Shown here: in pieces, positions 38,484-47,315 of the stretch
Numbering within the stretch: position 1 is the first letter of the stretch
Layout: each line of letters begins with the position of its first letter
Translations under genes and position numbers: made by a program
Notes under the pieces: generated by a model
Databases searched by the model: none
The model's input: the letters and a program-made list of their open reading frames with translations, nothing else
Told to the model about the DNA's origin: nothing
DNA from: Aliirhizobium wenxiniae
GTDB lineage: Bacteria > Pseudomonadota > Alphaproteobacteria > Rhizobiales > Rhizobiaceae
Assembly: GCF_019511445.1 (NCBI RefSeq)
Contig: NZ_JAEUAN010000004.1
Span: 62,001-126,000 of the forward strand
Length of the DNA stretch: 64,000 bases
Reading direction: 5' to 3'

Positions 38484-39686
38484 ATGCAGCATTACGAGAT
38501 CGCGATCGTCGGTGGCGGCCTGGCAGGCCAGGTGGCAGCTCTTGCCCTCGGGCGCGCGGGTCGAAAAGTCTGCCTCGTCGCTGCAGCCCCCAAACACGAC
38601 GATGGTCGCACCACCGCCCTGATGGATCAATCGGTGCGTTATCTCGAGCGTCTCGGCGTATGGGAAAACATCGTGTCCTCCTCGGCACCGCTTTCCGTCA
38701 TGCAGATCCTCGATGGCACCTCCCGCCTGCTGCGCGCTCCGCCGGCCCAGTTCCGCGCCAGCGACATCGGGCTTTATGCCTTCGGCTACAACATTCCCAA
38801 CAAGGCGCTTGCCGAGGTTTTCGATGGCGCACTTGCGATAGAACCGAACCTCACCCGCATCGAGACGAATGTCGAAAGCGTCGCCGTCACGGGTAACAAG
38901 GTGACGATTGCGATTGCCGGCGGAGATGTCATCGAGGCGGATTTCGTTATCGGTGCAGATGGCCGCAAGTCGATCACCCGCGAGGCGGCCGCCATTGGCG
39001 TGAAGAAATGGTCCTACCAGCAATCGGCTCTGGTGCTGAATTTCAGCCACACCCTTCCTCACGGCAATGTCTCGACGGAATTCCACACCGAGACCGGCCC
39101 CTTCACCCAGGTCCCGTTGCCGGGTCAGCGCTCCAGCCTCGTCTGGGTGGTCCGGCCGGAAGAGGCGGCAAGGCTCGTCGCCCTTCCGACAGAAGAACTG
39201 TCGAGAATCGTCGAGACCCGCATGCAATCCATCCTCGGCAAGGTCACGGTCGAAGGCCAGCCCCAGGCATGGCCGCTGTCGAGCATGGTGGCGGAACGTT
39301 TTGGCGCAGGCCGTGTCGCGCTGATCGGTGAGGCCGCCCATGCCTTCCCGCCGATCGGTGCGCAGGGCCTGAACCTGTCGCTGCGTGACAGCATGACGCT
39401 TGCCGATCTTCTCTCCGCCGTCCGTGACCGGCCGATCCCCGCAGACGCCGGTGATCGCTACAATCGCCGCCGCCGCCCGGACGTCATCAGCCGCACCTAC
39501 AGCGTCGACCTTTTGAACCGCTCCCTGCTGACCGATCTTCTGCCGGTACAGATGGTGCGTGCTGCAGGCATGCACGTTTTGAACGCCGTCTCTCCGCTAC
39601 GCAACGCGCTGATGCAGGAAGGTGTCGAACCGGGCCGCAGCCTGAAGAATTTCGTGCGCGAATTAGGGAAACAGATCCGGCGGTAA
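38484..39686 (+). CDS. UbiH/UbiF/COQ6-family FAD-dependent monooxygenase
   Basis: A 400-residue flavoprotein of the aromatic hydroxylase class. The dinucleotide site is EIAIVGGGLAGQVAALALGR, the DG motif DFVIGADGRKSITR and the second FAD motif RVALIGEAAHAFPPIGAQGL. This organisation is that of ubiquinone-biosynthesis ring hydroxylases. Which ring position it hydroxylates cannot be read. GGAAGCGGACA precedes the ATG. The last 24 bp overlap the 3' end of the AEC transporter gene on the other strand. Confidence 0.88.
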   Translation: MQHYEIAIVGGGLAGQVAALALGRAGRKVCLVAAAPKHDDGRTTALMDQSVRYLERLGVWENIVSSSAPLSVMQILDGTSRLLRAPPAQFRASDIGLYAFGYNIPNKALAEVFDGALAIEPNLTRIETNVESVAVTGNKVTIAIAGGDVIEADFVIGADGRKSITREAAAIGVKKWSYQQSALVLNFSHTLPHGNVSTEFHTETGPFTQVPLPGQRSSLVWVVRPEEAARLVALPTEELSRIVETRMQSILGKVTVEGQPQAWPLSSMVAERFGAGRVALIGEAAHAFPPIGAQGLNLSLRDSMTLADLLSAVRDRPIPADAGDRYNRRRRPDVISRTYSVDLLNRSLLTDLLPVQMVRAAGMHVLNAVSPLRNALMQEGVEPGRSLKNFVRELGKQIRR

Positions 39687-40625
39687 TATCTCGCTCGAAA
39701 TCACGTAAAGCCAGATCGGCAAAGTCACGACCGATAAAAGCGTGATGATGAGGATGCTGGCCGATGCCCTTTCCTGCCACACGCCATATTGCTGGCTGAT
39801 GACGAAGACATTGGTCGCCGTGGGTAGCGCCGCAAGCAGCATCGCCGTATGCATCCAGACCGGATCGAAGTCACCTACAAGCGACAGGACGAGATAGACG
39901 CTGAGCGGCAGGACAATGAGCTTCAGCCCGGCGAGATAACCGAGCTCTGCCGGAATGCGTTTCACCGGCCGCAATGCCAGTGTCACCCCCATGGCAAACA
40001 GCGCGCAGGGAGCAGCCGCCTGCGCCAGGTAATCGACGAGTTTCAGCGCAGGTCCGGGCAGTTGCTGCCCGGATGCAGCGCAAGCAAATCCGAGCGCCGT
40101 CGACAGGATGAACGGATGCAGGGCGACTTTCTGCACGATCGAGAGGGCGATCCGGTGTTTTGGACGCGCATCGTCGCCGGCCATCGCCATCATGGCCGGC
40201 GCCATGATGAAGTGCGCGGCATTTTCCAGGCAGACGATCAGCGCCACCGGCACCGCCGCCTTTTCGCCAAAGGCCAGCAATGCCAGCCCCGGCCCCATAT
40301 AGCCGATATTGCCATAGGCAGCGGTAAAGCTCTGGATCGTGCAGTCTTCGAATGAATTGCGTCGCAGCACATAGCCGGTGAGAAAGGCGACCGCGAAAAC
40401 CAGATAGACCGCAGCGATTTCACCTAAGATAAAATCGATGCGCGTCAGTTCTCCGATCGGCGTGCGTGACACCAGCTTGAAGAACAGCGCCGGCAGCGCC
40501 GCATAGATGATGAATGTATTGAGCCAGCCGAGCGCCTCAAGCGGCTGCCCCGTCGCTCTTGCCGCCACATAACCGATCAGGATCAGGCCGAAGAACGGCA
40601 GGAGAAGTGCAACGACATCGATCAT
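39663..40625 (-). CDS. AEC-family (auxin efflux carrier-type) transporter
   Basis: A 320-residue membrane protein with about ten helices in two halves. The N-terminus VALLLPFFGLILIGYVAARA, FIIYAALPALFFKLV and the middle YGNIGYMGPGLALLAFGEKA match the AEC family, whose bacterial members export or import carboxylates. The substrate is not deducible. It overlaps the monooxygenase gene tail to tail and is followed upstream by ccdA on the same strand, 34 bp away, so the two may be cotranscribed. Confidence 0.88.
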   Translation of the reverse strand: MIDVVALLLPFFGLILIGYVAARATGQPLEALGWLNTFIIYAALPALFFKLVSRTPIGELTRIDFILGEIAAVYLVFAVAFLTGYVLRRNSFEDCTIQSFTAAYGNIGYMGPGLALLAFGEKAAVPVALIVCLENAAHFIMAPAMMAMAGDDARPKHRIALSIVQKVALHPFILSTALGFACAASGQQLPGPALKLVDYLAQAAAPCALFAMGVTLALRPVKRIPAELGYLAGLKLIVLPLSVYLVLSLVGDFDPVWMHTAMLLAALPTATNVFVISQQYGVWQERASASILIITLLSVVTLPIWLYVISSEILPPDLFP

Positions 40626-40659
40626 CGGCTATTTCTGACCCGCATTTTCCGCAGACCGG

Positions 40660-41406
40660 TCAGCCGATCTGCATCAGGATTGGAAACGTCTCCTGGAACC
40701 AGATCGCCGCCGAGCTGACGAAGCCGAAGATGAAGGCAAGGCCGGTGACGATCAGGAGCACACCCATCGCCTTTTCGACCAGTCCGAGATGACGACGGAA
40801 CCGGGTCATAAACCGCATGAAGACGCCGGAAAAGGCCGCTGCAATCCAGAACGGTACGGCAAGCCCGAGCGAATAGATGCCGAGCAGTGCCGCCCCTTCG
40901 CCCACTGTCTCGCGTGATGCGGCAACACCGAGGATGGCGCCGAGAACCGGACCGATGCAGGGCGTCCAGCCGAAGGCGAAGGCAAGCCCCATGAGATAGG
41001 CCCCGGAAAGCGTCGCAGGCTGGCCGGAAGACTGGAAACGCGCCTCCCGCGACAGAAAACCTATACGCAGCACGCCGAGAAAATTGAGGCCCATGACGAT
41101 GATGATCAGTCCGCCGATCTTCGACAGAAGATCGAGATGCTGCCTCAACAGCACACCGACCGTCGATGCGCCGGCACCCAGCATGACGAAGACGGTCGCG
41201 AATCCGAGCGTGAAGAAAAACGCCGACCGCAGCACCGCCTTGCGCGCCGGAGATGCCGTTTGAGAAGACGGATCGCGAAACTGATCAACGGAGATGCCTG
41301 CCATATAACAGAGATAAGGCGGAACGAGCGGCAGAACGCAGGGAGAAAGAAACGACAATGTCCCGGCCAGAAGCGCAGTAAAGATGGATATTTCGGCAAT
41401 GGACAC
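40660..41406 (-). CDS. ccdA: Cytochrome c biogenesis protein CcdA
   Basis: A 248-residue six-helix membrane protein that carries reducing power from cytosolic thioredoxin to periplasmic thiol proteins such as CcmG. The two functional cysteines are in SFLSPCVLPLVPPYLCYMAG (helix 1) and FGWTPCIGPVLGAILGVAA (helix 4). The start is GTG with GCGGAGC upstream. No ccm genes are nearby. Confidence 0.94.
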   Translation of the reverse strand: MSIAEISIFTALLAGTLSFLSPCVLPLVPPYLCYMAGISVDQFRDPSSQTASPARKAVLRSAFFFTLGFATVFVMLGAGASTVGVLLRQHLDLLSKIGGLIIIVMGLNFLGVLRIGFLSREARFQSSGQPATLSGAYLMGLAFAFGWTPCIGPVLGAILGVAASRETVGEGAALLGIYSLGLAVPFWIAAAFSGVFMRFMTRFRRHLGLVEKAMGVLLIVTGLAFIFGFVSSAAIWFQETFPILMQIG

Positions 41407-41538
41407 TGGATTGCTCCGCTTATCAGATAGGACCGAGGCGCTACCGCCGATCAGCTTTTAATGCCAATCACCTTTTGTGCATCGACAGAAATCGATGGGA
41501 AAAGCGTCGAATAGCATTTTTTTTGGATGTTTTGCGGG

Positions 41539-41567
41539 TTGACCGCAAGATGTGACCTGCATATGTA
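41539..41567 (+). promoter_or_regulatory. Sigma-70-type promoter of the tRNA-Lys gene
   Basis: TTGACC (41539-41544), a 17-bp spacer and TATGTA (41562-41567) lie 37 bp upstream of the mature tRNA. This agrees well with the rhizobial CTTGAC-N17-CTATAT pattern. Confidence 0.7.
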
Positions 41568-41604
41568 TCGCGCACTTTCGAAAGGCGCCCCGGCGCATTG
41601 GTGA

Positions 41605-41680
41605 GAGAGCATAGCTCAGCTGGTAGAGCAACTGACTTTTAATCAGTAGGTCCAGGGTTCGAATCCCTGTGCTCTCACCA
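41605..41680 (+). tRNA. tRNA-Lys (anticodon TTT)
   Basis: 76 nt including an encoded CCA. Acceptor stem GAGAGCA/TGCTCTC pairs perfectly; the anticodon stem ACTGA/TCAGT encloses the loop CTTTTAA with anticodon TTT at 41638-41640, reading AAA and AAG; the T arm is CAGGG-TTCGAAT-CCCTG. Its 3' end and the following seven bases are repeated exactly at 44442-44460, so this gene has been an integration target and remains intact. Confidence 0.97.
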
Positions 41681-41687
41681 TTCGAAA
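41669..41687 (+). repeat. 19-bp direct repeat at the 3' end of tRNA-Lys (att-like, left copy)
   Basis: GTGCTCTCACCATTCGAAA covers the last 12 bases of the tRNA and 7 bases beyond it. The identical 19-mer recurs at 44442-44460. Direct repetition of a tRNA tail at the far end of a segment is the classic result of site-specific integration of an element into a tRNA gene. Confidence 0.8.
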
Positions 41688-41938
41688 CATTCCCACACCG
41701 AAGACTTAGCCATTGTGCGGCCTGCAAACAGGCTGGAATCAGCCTCATACCTGTCTCGCACAGTTTGAAAGGGAGAAATGGCCTCCCATTCCGTCCTAGG
41801 TAACAAAGCCCGACTCTATCGCCGCCATATCGTACAGATTCGTTAGATCATGGTCCGTGACAGGGCTGGATAGCGATGTGAAATCCCGGCTGAAGACTGC
41901 GCGCCTCGAAAAGGAGACGCGCAGCATATACTGCCTGC

Positions 41939-42175
41939 TCAGCAGCAAACGAATCCACCCTTTCCGCCACCGCCGAACTTCGCGTTCTGGCGATCGCGGA
42001 AGAACTCCTCGTATGTCATCACCGGCCTGTCCGGGTGGGTGGCGCGCACATGCGCCACGTAGGTATCGTAATTCGGCATTCCCACCATCAACCGTGCGCC
42101 GTCGCAGAGGCAACGCCCAATGTCGGAGAGACGGCCTTTCAGTACCTTTCTGGACTTTCCTGTTAGGACACTCAC
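41939..42175 (-). CDS. YbdD/YjiX family small protein (DUF466)
   Basis: A 78-residue protein that matches the YbdD/YjiX family: CLCDGARLMVGMPNYDTYVA, then HVRATHPDRPVMTYEEFFRD and the terminal GG..GGFVCC. In enterobacteria ybdD and yjiX follow cstA and btsT, and the small protein is required with the pyruvate/peptide transporter. The start is GTG, with GGGAG 8 nt upstream, and lies 3 bp after the cstA stop, so the two are cotranscribed. The region between this gene and the tRNA (41688-41938) holds no gene; a hairpin with arms near 41897-41907 and 41914-41924 may end the transcript. Confidence 0.92.
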   Translation of the reverse strand: MSVLTGKSRKVLKGRLSDIGRCLCDGARLMVGMPNYDTYVAHVRATHPDRPVMTYEEFFRDRQNAKFGGGGKGGFVCC

Positions 42176-42178
42176 GCT

Positions 42179-44245
42179 CTATTCTCCCGGGGCTGGTGTG
42201 GCGATGGTGCTGTCGGCTGCTTCGCGTGCGGTCCAGTCAGGATTGCGCAGCGCCTTGATGCAGGAATTGATGCCGAAGCCAACGATCGAGACCACGACGA
42301 CGACGAAGACGATCGTCAGCGCGGTATTGATGTAGTTGTTCTGCACGATCTGCTGCATCTGCGCGGCACTCAACGGCCCGGACGTGTCTCCGCTCGCGAT
42401 GCGATCGGAAAACTGCCGGGCAGCGGCGACGAAGCCGACCTTCACATCGGTCGAGAAGATCTTCTGCAGGCCAGCGGTCAGCGTGCAAAGCACCAGCCAG
42501 CTTGCCGGCAGTATGGTGATCCAGGCATAACGCTGCCGCTTCATCTTGAAGAGGACAACGGTTGCCAGTGTCAGCGCCACGGCGGCGAGCATCTGGTTGG
42601 AGATGCCGAAAAGCGGCCATAGGGTATTGATGCCCCCGAGCGGATCGGAGACCCCCTGATGCAGAAGTGTACCCCATGCGGTGACGCAAAGTGCCGTCGC
42701 AATGATGCTCGGCACCCATGAAGATGTCGTGCGGAAGCTGGGTGCGACCAGCCCGATCAGGTCCTGAAGCATGAAGCGACCGGCACGCGTGCCCGCGTCG
42801 ATGGCCGTCAGGATGAACAGGGCTTCGAACAGGATGGCGAAGTGATACCAGAAGGCCATCATCGACCTATCCCCGAAGACGCTGGAGATGATCTGGGCCA
42901 TGCCGACGGCGAGCGTCGGTGCGCCACCGGCGCGTGAGATGATCGAGGCTTCGCCGACATCCGACGCCACCTGCGATATCGTCTCGGGCGTGATGGCAAA
43001 GCCCATCGCCGTCACCGCCGCAGAGGCACTTTCCGGCGTGGTGCCGATCACGGCGGCCGGGCTGTTCATGACGAAATAGACGCCCGGATCGAGGACGGCT
43101 GCGGAAACCAGCGCCATGATGGCGACGAAGGATTCCATCAGCATGCCGCCATAACCGATGAACCGTGCATTGGTCTCGTTGTCGATCATCTTCGGTGTCG
43201 TGCCCGACGAGATGAGCGAGTGGAAACCGGACACGGCGCCGCAGGCGATGGTGATGAACAGGAACGGGAAAAGCCCGCCCGACCAGACCGGTCCGCTGCC
43301 ATCGACAAACTTGGTGACGGCTGGCAGGTGCAGTTGCGGCGCCAGAATGAAGATCGACAGCGCCAGCGCGGCGATGGTACCGATCTTCAGGAAGGTGGAC
43401 AGATAGTCACGCGGTGCGAGCAGCAACCAGACGGGCAGGACCGATGCGACGAAACCATAACCGACGAGAGCCCAGACGAGCTGGGTGCCGGTATAATCGA
43501 AGAACGGCGCCCATGTCGGGCTTGCCGCGACATCCTGGCCGTAGACGATCGCCAGCAGCAACAGGATGAAGCCGATGACGGACACCTCGCCGATGCGGCC
43601 CGGTCGGATGTAGCGGCTGTAGACGCCCATCAGCATGGCGATCGGAATGGTTGCCGCCACAGTGAACGTGCCCCAGGGGCTGTGCGTCAGGGCCTTCACC
43701 ACGATCATCGCCATGACGGCGAGGATGATGATCATGATCATGAACGTACCGAACAGCGCGATGACGCCGGGGATCGGGCCAAGCTCTGATCGGATGAGCT
43801 CACCGATCGAGCGGCCGTCACGCCGCATCGAGACGAACAGAATCATGAAATCCTGTACCGCGCCAGCCAGAACGACACCGAAGATGATCCACAACGTGCC
43901 GGGCAGATAACCCATCTGCGCGGCAAGCACGGGGCCGACCAGCGGGCCAGCGCCGGCGATCGCCGCAAAATGGTGACCGAAAAGCACGTATCGGTCGGTC
44001 GGCACGAAATCGAGGCCGTTGTTCAGACGGACAGCCGGCGTGGATCGTCTCGGATCGAGACGCATCGCATGTTCGGCGATGTATAGGCTGTAGTAACGAT
44101 AGGCGACCAGGTAGATACTGATCGCGGCCACGACGATCCAGAGCGCGTTGACGGGCTCCCCTCGTTGCGTAGCCAGAACGGCGAGGCATAGCGCGCCGAC
44201 GATACCCAGCACGGCCCATGGACCGTGCATTCTCAAAGCAGACAT
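42179..44245 (-). CDS. cstA: Carbon starvation protein CstA (pyruvate/peptide transporter family)
   Basis: A 688-residue polytopic membrane protein with roughly 16-18 hydrophobic segments. The N-terminal half contains the CstA core: VAYRYYSLYIAEHAMRLDPR, NNGLDFVPTDRYVLFGHHFA, AIAGAGPLVGPVLAAQMGYL. E. coli CstA and BtsT import pyruvate (CstA also peptides) in nutrient limitation. ATG at 44245 is fixed by GAGGAGG 7 nt upstream; an upstream in-frame start would add 38 residues without membrane character. It lies alone with ybdD inside the repeat-bounded segment at tRNA-Lys. Confidence 0.94.
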   Translation of the reverse strand: MSALRMHGPWAVLGIVGALCLAVLATQRGEPVNALWIVVAAISIYLVAYRYYSLYIAEHAMRLDPRRSTPAVRLNNGLDFVPTDRYVLFGHHFAAIAGAGPLVGPVLAAQMGYLPGTLWIIFGVVLAGAVQDFMILFVSMRRDGRSIGELIRSELGPIPGVIALFGTFMIMIIILAVMAMIVVKALTHSPWGTFTVAATIPIAMLMGVYSRYIRPGRIGEVSVIGFILLLLAIVYGQDVAASPTWAPFFDYTGTQLVWALVGYGFVASVLPVWLLLAPRDYLSTFLKIGTIAALALSIFILAPQLHLPAVTKFVDGSGPVWSGGLFPFLFITIACGAVSGFHSLISSGTTPKMIDNETNARFIGYGGMLMESFVAIMALVSAAVLDPGVYFVMNSPAAVIGTTPESASAAVTAMGFAITPETISQVASDVGEASIISRAGGAPTLAVGMAQIISSVFGDRSMMAFWYHFAILFEALFILTAIDAGTRAGRFMLQDLIGLVAPSFRTTSSWVPSIIATALCVTAWGTLLHQGVSDPLGGINTLWPLFGISNQMLAAVALTLATVVLFKMKRQRYAWITILPASWLVLCTLTAGLQKIFSTDVKVGFVAAARQFSDRIASGDTSGPLSAAQMQQIVQNNYINTALTIVFVVVVVSIVGFGINSCIKALRNPDWTAREAADSTIATPAPGE

Positions 44246-44441
44246 TCCCGTGACCTCCTCACACTGGAACCGACTGATCGCTCCTGACCGGACTGCACAC
44301 GGACTCGCGAGCGATATCGGTGCAGGGAGCAAGGTTCCATAGGGGTTCCCAGCCTCCAACGTGATATATTGTCACGCAACCAAAGACGGGTGCAAGCATT
44401 CGCAAACGGCGGGATACCCTGATCACGCTTTCCTCCAAAGC

Positions 44442-44460
44442 GTGCTCTCACCATTCGAAA
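44442..44460 (+). repeat. 19-bp direct repeat of the tRNA-Lys tail (att-like, right copy)
   Basis: An exact copy of GTGCTCTCACCATTCGAAA found at the end of the tRNA gene, 2.77 kb away. The bases upstream of it do not form a tRNA, so only the tail was duplicated. A perfect ACGCTTT/AAAGCGT hairpin (44425-44431, 44437-44443) abuts the copy. Confidence 0.8.
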
Positions 44461-44548
44461 GGTTTCCCTCGCAAGAGAGGCGGTAACGTTTCACCCGTTT
44501 TCGATACAATTCTTCAATACGATATGCAGCCTTGGCGTCACACTAGAC

Positions 44549-44573
44549 GGAACAAGTGTTTCGCCAGCGTGTT
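44549..44573 (+). promoter_or_regulatory. EcfG (general stress response)-like promoter
   Basis: GGAAC (44549-44553), a 16-bp spacer and TGTT (44570-44573) match the alphaproteobacterial EcfG/RpoE2 pattern GGAAC-N16/17-cGTT except at the weak first base of the -10 box. It lies 22 bp upstream of the small membrane-protein ATG, close enough to leave only a short leader. Inference from motif only. Confidence 0.4.
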
Positions 44574-44595
44574 ATTGCCGCCGAAGGAGACTTCC

Positions 44596-44721
44596 ATGCG
44601 GATTATATTCGTTATTCTTATCGCGTCTGTCCTGAGCATCCTCGGCTTCAAATACATGGATCGCTCGATCGGTGAGCAGCAGATCATGGCATCCCCGAGC
44701 GAACTTTCGGCCAACAGCTAG
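44596..44721 (+). CDS. Tiny membrane protein (41 aa), function unknown
   Basis: A 41-residue protein with one membrane segment (RIIFVILIASVLSILGFKYM) followed by DRSIGEQQIMASPSELSANS. GAAGGAGA ends 5 nt before the ATG, an excellent ribosome-binding site. It lies just outside the right copy of the tRNA-tail repeat and behind an EcfG-like promoter. No homologue is recognised. Confidence 0.65.
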   Translation: MRIIFVILIASVLSILGFKYMDRSIGEQQIMASPSELSANS

Positions 44722-44868
44722 GTCGAAGGCAAGCACTGACAGCGCGTCATCATCCGCAGGGCATCTCCTTCCTTTACATCCCGACACGCTATGCAAGCGC
44801 AGCGCGCCGAGAAGGAACGACATCGAAATCCTTGTTTTCCCTTTCATTGAAACGAAGGAGAAATCCAG

Positions 44869-45048
44869 ATGAGACGCAGCACTGAAGTGATTGTTCTGGC
44901 GACCCTTATTGCCGGAGCCCTGGCAATCTTCTCTGCGTTGATTCCCCCTCACCCCGGAAATCCGGTCAAAACGGACCGGCTGAGCGGAGAGCAGACGCAG
45001 ACGGCATTCCTGCCCGAACGTTTTGGCGTACCGAGCAGCAGGCAATAG
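44869..45048 (+). CDS. Tiny membrane or exported protein (59 aa), function unknown
   Basis: The frame encodes MRRSTEVIVLATLIAGALAI followed by FSALIPPHPGNP and a polar tail ending FGVPSSRQ. One N-terminal hydrophobic segment could be a signal or an anchor. A near-perfect AAGGAG lies 8 nt upstream of the ATG. It follows the 41-residue membrane gene by 147 bp. A hairpin with 8-bp arms ATGGCCGG/CCGGCCAT (45068-45075, 45090-45097) just after the stop could terminate the unit. Not recognised as a known family. Confidence 0.6.
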   Translation: MRRSTEVIVLATLIAGALAIFSALIPPHPGNPVKTDRLSGEQTQTAFLPERFGVPSSRQ

Positions 45049-45298
45049 ATATACCCGCAGACAGGTTATGGCCGGCGCTTCACGCAAGCCCGGCCATATT
45101 GATTCGGCGGACCGTATATCCCGGTTGATTCCTGTCATTGGAGCGGCGCTCACCGACAACTTACGGTTATTTAATTTCTCCCACAGCGCGTTTCATGGCA
45201 TGGAGCGCGTGAGATTCTGCGCCCGCTGGTTGGCCGGGAATGAGATGAGCCGGTGCCGATGAAAGCAGAGCGGACCCGATGAAGAACGAGGCTGAGAA

Positions 45299-46588
45299 GT
45301 GAACGCTCCTACCGATCCCGCCACATCCGGCAAGCCGGACGCCCCGGATATCGCCGCGATCCTGGCAACCTCCGGCCAGAACCGCAAGCGCGGCCGCGGC
45401 AAGTGGCTGATTGCGCTCTGTCTGCTGCTGATAGGCGGCGGCCTCGGCATGCATTTCTTCGGCTCGAGCGACGGCCAGCAGTTCGACTATACGACGCAGG
45501 CTGCCAAGACCGGCGATCTGCAGGTGATCGTCACCGCCACCGGCTCGATCCAGCCAACCGATCAGGTCGATATATCCAGCGAATTGTCGGGCACCGTGCG
45601 CAAGGTCAATGTCACCTATAACAGCCCGGTCAAGGCGGGCGAGATCCTGCTAGAACTCGACACCAACAAGCAGGAAGCCGATGTCCAGAGCGCCAGAGCC
45701 CAGCTTGCTTCTGCAAAAGCCAATGTCCTGAAGGCGCAGGCCGAAGCAGCTTCCGCAAAGATCAGCTTCGACCGCCTGACCTCGCTGGTCAGCAATCGCA
45801 TTTCCAGCCAGCAGGATCTGGACGCTGCCAAATATGCATATGATTCGGCGATTGCGACGACGGAAATCAACGAGGCGGCCGTGCTTTCGGCCGAAGCGAG
45901 CCTGCGCCTGGCCGAAGTCAATCTCTCCAAGCTGAAGATCGTCTCGCCGATCGACGGCGTCGTTCTGACCCGCGATGTCGATCCGGGCGCAACCGTCGCG
46001 TCGTCCCTCAACGCACCCGTGCTTTTCACCATTGCCGGCGATCTCAGACACATGGAACTCCAGGTCGCCGTCGATGAGGCCGATGTCGGCAAGGTCACGG
46101 AAGGACAGGAGGCGAAATTCTCTGTCGATGCCTATCCCGACCGACACTTTCCGGCGAGAATCGAGGCCGTCCGTTTCGCCTCGGAAACCGTCAACAATGT
46201 CGTCACCTACAAGGCGATCCTGACGGTCGATAACGAAGACCTGCTCCTGCGCCCCGGCATGACCGCGACATCGGACATCACCGTGCAATCGGTCACTGGT
46301 GCGCTGCTCGTGCCCAATGCGGCGCTGCGCTATTCGCCGCCATCGAACATGCAGCCACGCGGCAGCTTCCTGTCGCGCCTCTTCTCCCCGCCCCGTCCGC
46401 GCGGAAATCGCGGTAGCCGCAACGATGCGGCAGCGGCAAGCCGTTCGGTATGGGCCTTACGCAATGGCACGCCGCAGCGCGTCCCCGTCGAGATGGGCCC
46501 GACCGATGGCCAGTTCACCGTCGTCAAATCGGAGGACCTGAAGGATGGCGACCAATTGATCACCGAAGCCACAATCCGTGGTCGTTGA
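45299..46588 (+). CDS. Periplasmic adaptor subunit of a MacAB-like export system (HlyD/MacA family)
   Basis: A 429-residue membrane-fusion protein. An N-terminal anchor (GKWLIALCLLLIGGGLGMHF, about residues 35-55) leads to a lipoyl-like half motif (IVTATGSIQPTDQVDISSEL, SGTVRKVNV), a long alpha-helical hairpin (residues ~125-200, LASAKANVLKAQAEAASAKI) and the second lipoyl half with SPIDGVVLTRDVDPGATVAS. This order is MacA/AcrA-like. The start is GTG with GAGGCTGA upstream. The ATPase and permease genes follow at once. No TolC-like gene is in the window. Confidence 0.9.
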   Translation: MNAPTDPATSGKPDAPDIAAILATSGQNRKRGRGKWLIALCLLLIGGGLGMHFFGSSDGQQFDYTTQAAKTGDLQVIVTATGSIQPTDQVDISSELSGTVRKVNVTYNSPVKAGEILLELDTNKQEADVQSARAQLASAKANVLKAQAEAASAKISFDRLTSLVSNRISSQQDLDAAKYAYDSAIATTEINEAAVLSAEASLRLAEVNLSKLKIVSPIDGVVLTRDVDPGATVASSLNAPVLFTIAGDLRHMELQVAVDEADVGKVTEGQEAKFSVDAYPDRHFPARIEAVRFASETVNNVVTYKAILTVDNEDLLLRPGMTATSDITVQSVTGALLVPNAALRYSPPSNMQPRGSFLSRLFSPPRPRGNRGSRNDAAAASRSVWALRNGTPQRVPVEMGPTDGQFTVVKSEDLKDGDQLITEATIRGR

Positions 46589-46601
46589 CGGGAGACTGAC
46601 G

Positions 46602-47315
46602 ATGACAGCTCCCCTCATTGCATTCAAACAGGTCTCAAAAGTCTATGGCCGGGGCGAAGCGACCATTCGCGCGCTCGACAAGATAGACCTGACGATCGCA
46701 CAGGGTGAGTTTGTCTCGATCATGGGGCCGTCCGGTTCCGGCAAATCGACGGCGATGAACATCATCGGCGGCCTCGACCTCCCGTCCTCCGGCGAATACA
46801 TATTCCAGGGCATCCCGACGAGCGGCTTCAGCCGCGCGCAACTGACCCTGCTGCGTCGGCACATGCTCGGCTTCGTCTTTCAGGGGTTCAATCTTCTCGC
46901 CCGCACGTCAGCAGTCGAAAATGTCGAGCTTCCACTGGTCTATCGCGGCATGAGCCATGCCGAGAGACGGGGCCGGGCCATGGCGGCATTGGAGCAGGTC
47001 GGTCTTCGCGGACGCGAGGGCCACACGACCCAGGAACTGTCCGGCGGCCAGCAGCAGCGCGTCGCCATCGCCAGAGCCATCGTCACCGACCCGGCCGTCC
47101 TTCTGGCCGACGAACCGACCGGCAATCTCGACACCAAGACGAGCATCGAGATTATGGATCTGATAACGAGGCTGAACCGCGAAAACGGCATCACCGTGAT
47201 CATGGTCACCCATGAGGAGGACATTGCCGCCTATGCGAGACGCCTCCTCCGCTTCGTCGATGGCCATCTCGTCAGCGACGAAACGCAGGTAAAGGAAGCC
47301 TCCCATGTGGTTTGA
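46602..47315 (+). CDS. ABC transporter ATP-binding protein (MacB/LolD type)
   Basis: A 237-residue ATPase with all motifs: Walker A GPSGSGKSTAMNIIGGLD, Q-loop FVFQGFNLL, signature LSGGQQQRVAIARAIV, Walker B VLLADEPTGNLD and the H-loop VTHEEDIA. It is of the LolD/MacB class that powers FtsX-like permeases. It follows the adaptor gene by 13 bp, with GGGAG upstream, and overlaps the permease start by 11 bp. Confidence 0.95.
   Translation: MTAPLIAFKQVSKVYGRGEATIRALDKIDLTIAQGEFVSIMGPSGSGKSTAMNIIGGLDLPSSGEYIFQGIPTSGFSRAQLTLLRRHMLGFVFQGFNLLARTSAVENVELPLVYRGMSHAERRGRAMAALEQVGLRGREGHTTQELSGGQQQRVAIARAIVTDPAVLLADEPTGNLDTKTSIEIMDLITRLNRENGITVIMVTHEEDIAAYARRLLRFVDGHLVSDETQVKEASHVV

Larger units (their letters stand above)
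41669..44460. mobile_element. Putative tRNA-Lys-targeted genomic islet carrying ybdD-cstA, no integrase
   Basis: A 2.8-kb segment bounded by exact 19-bp repeats of the tRNA-Lys tail. Its only genes are ybdD and cstA on the minus strand. No integrase, excisionase or phage gene is present, so it is either a remnant of a larger element or was mobilised in trans. The tRNA is regenerated intact at the left boundary. The repeat pair is read directly; that it marks an integration event is inference. Confidence 0.55.

Noticed and set aside
41458..41748. Short frame containing TGIRTLDLLIKSQLLYQLSY
   Set aside because: This is the well-known false peptide read from the opposite strand of a tRNA gene.
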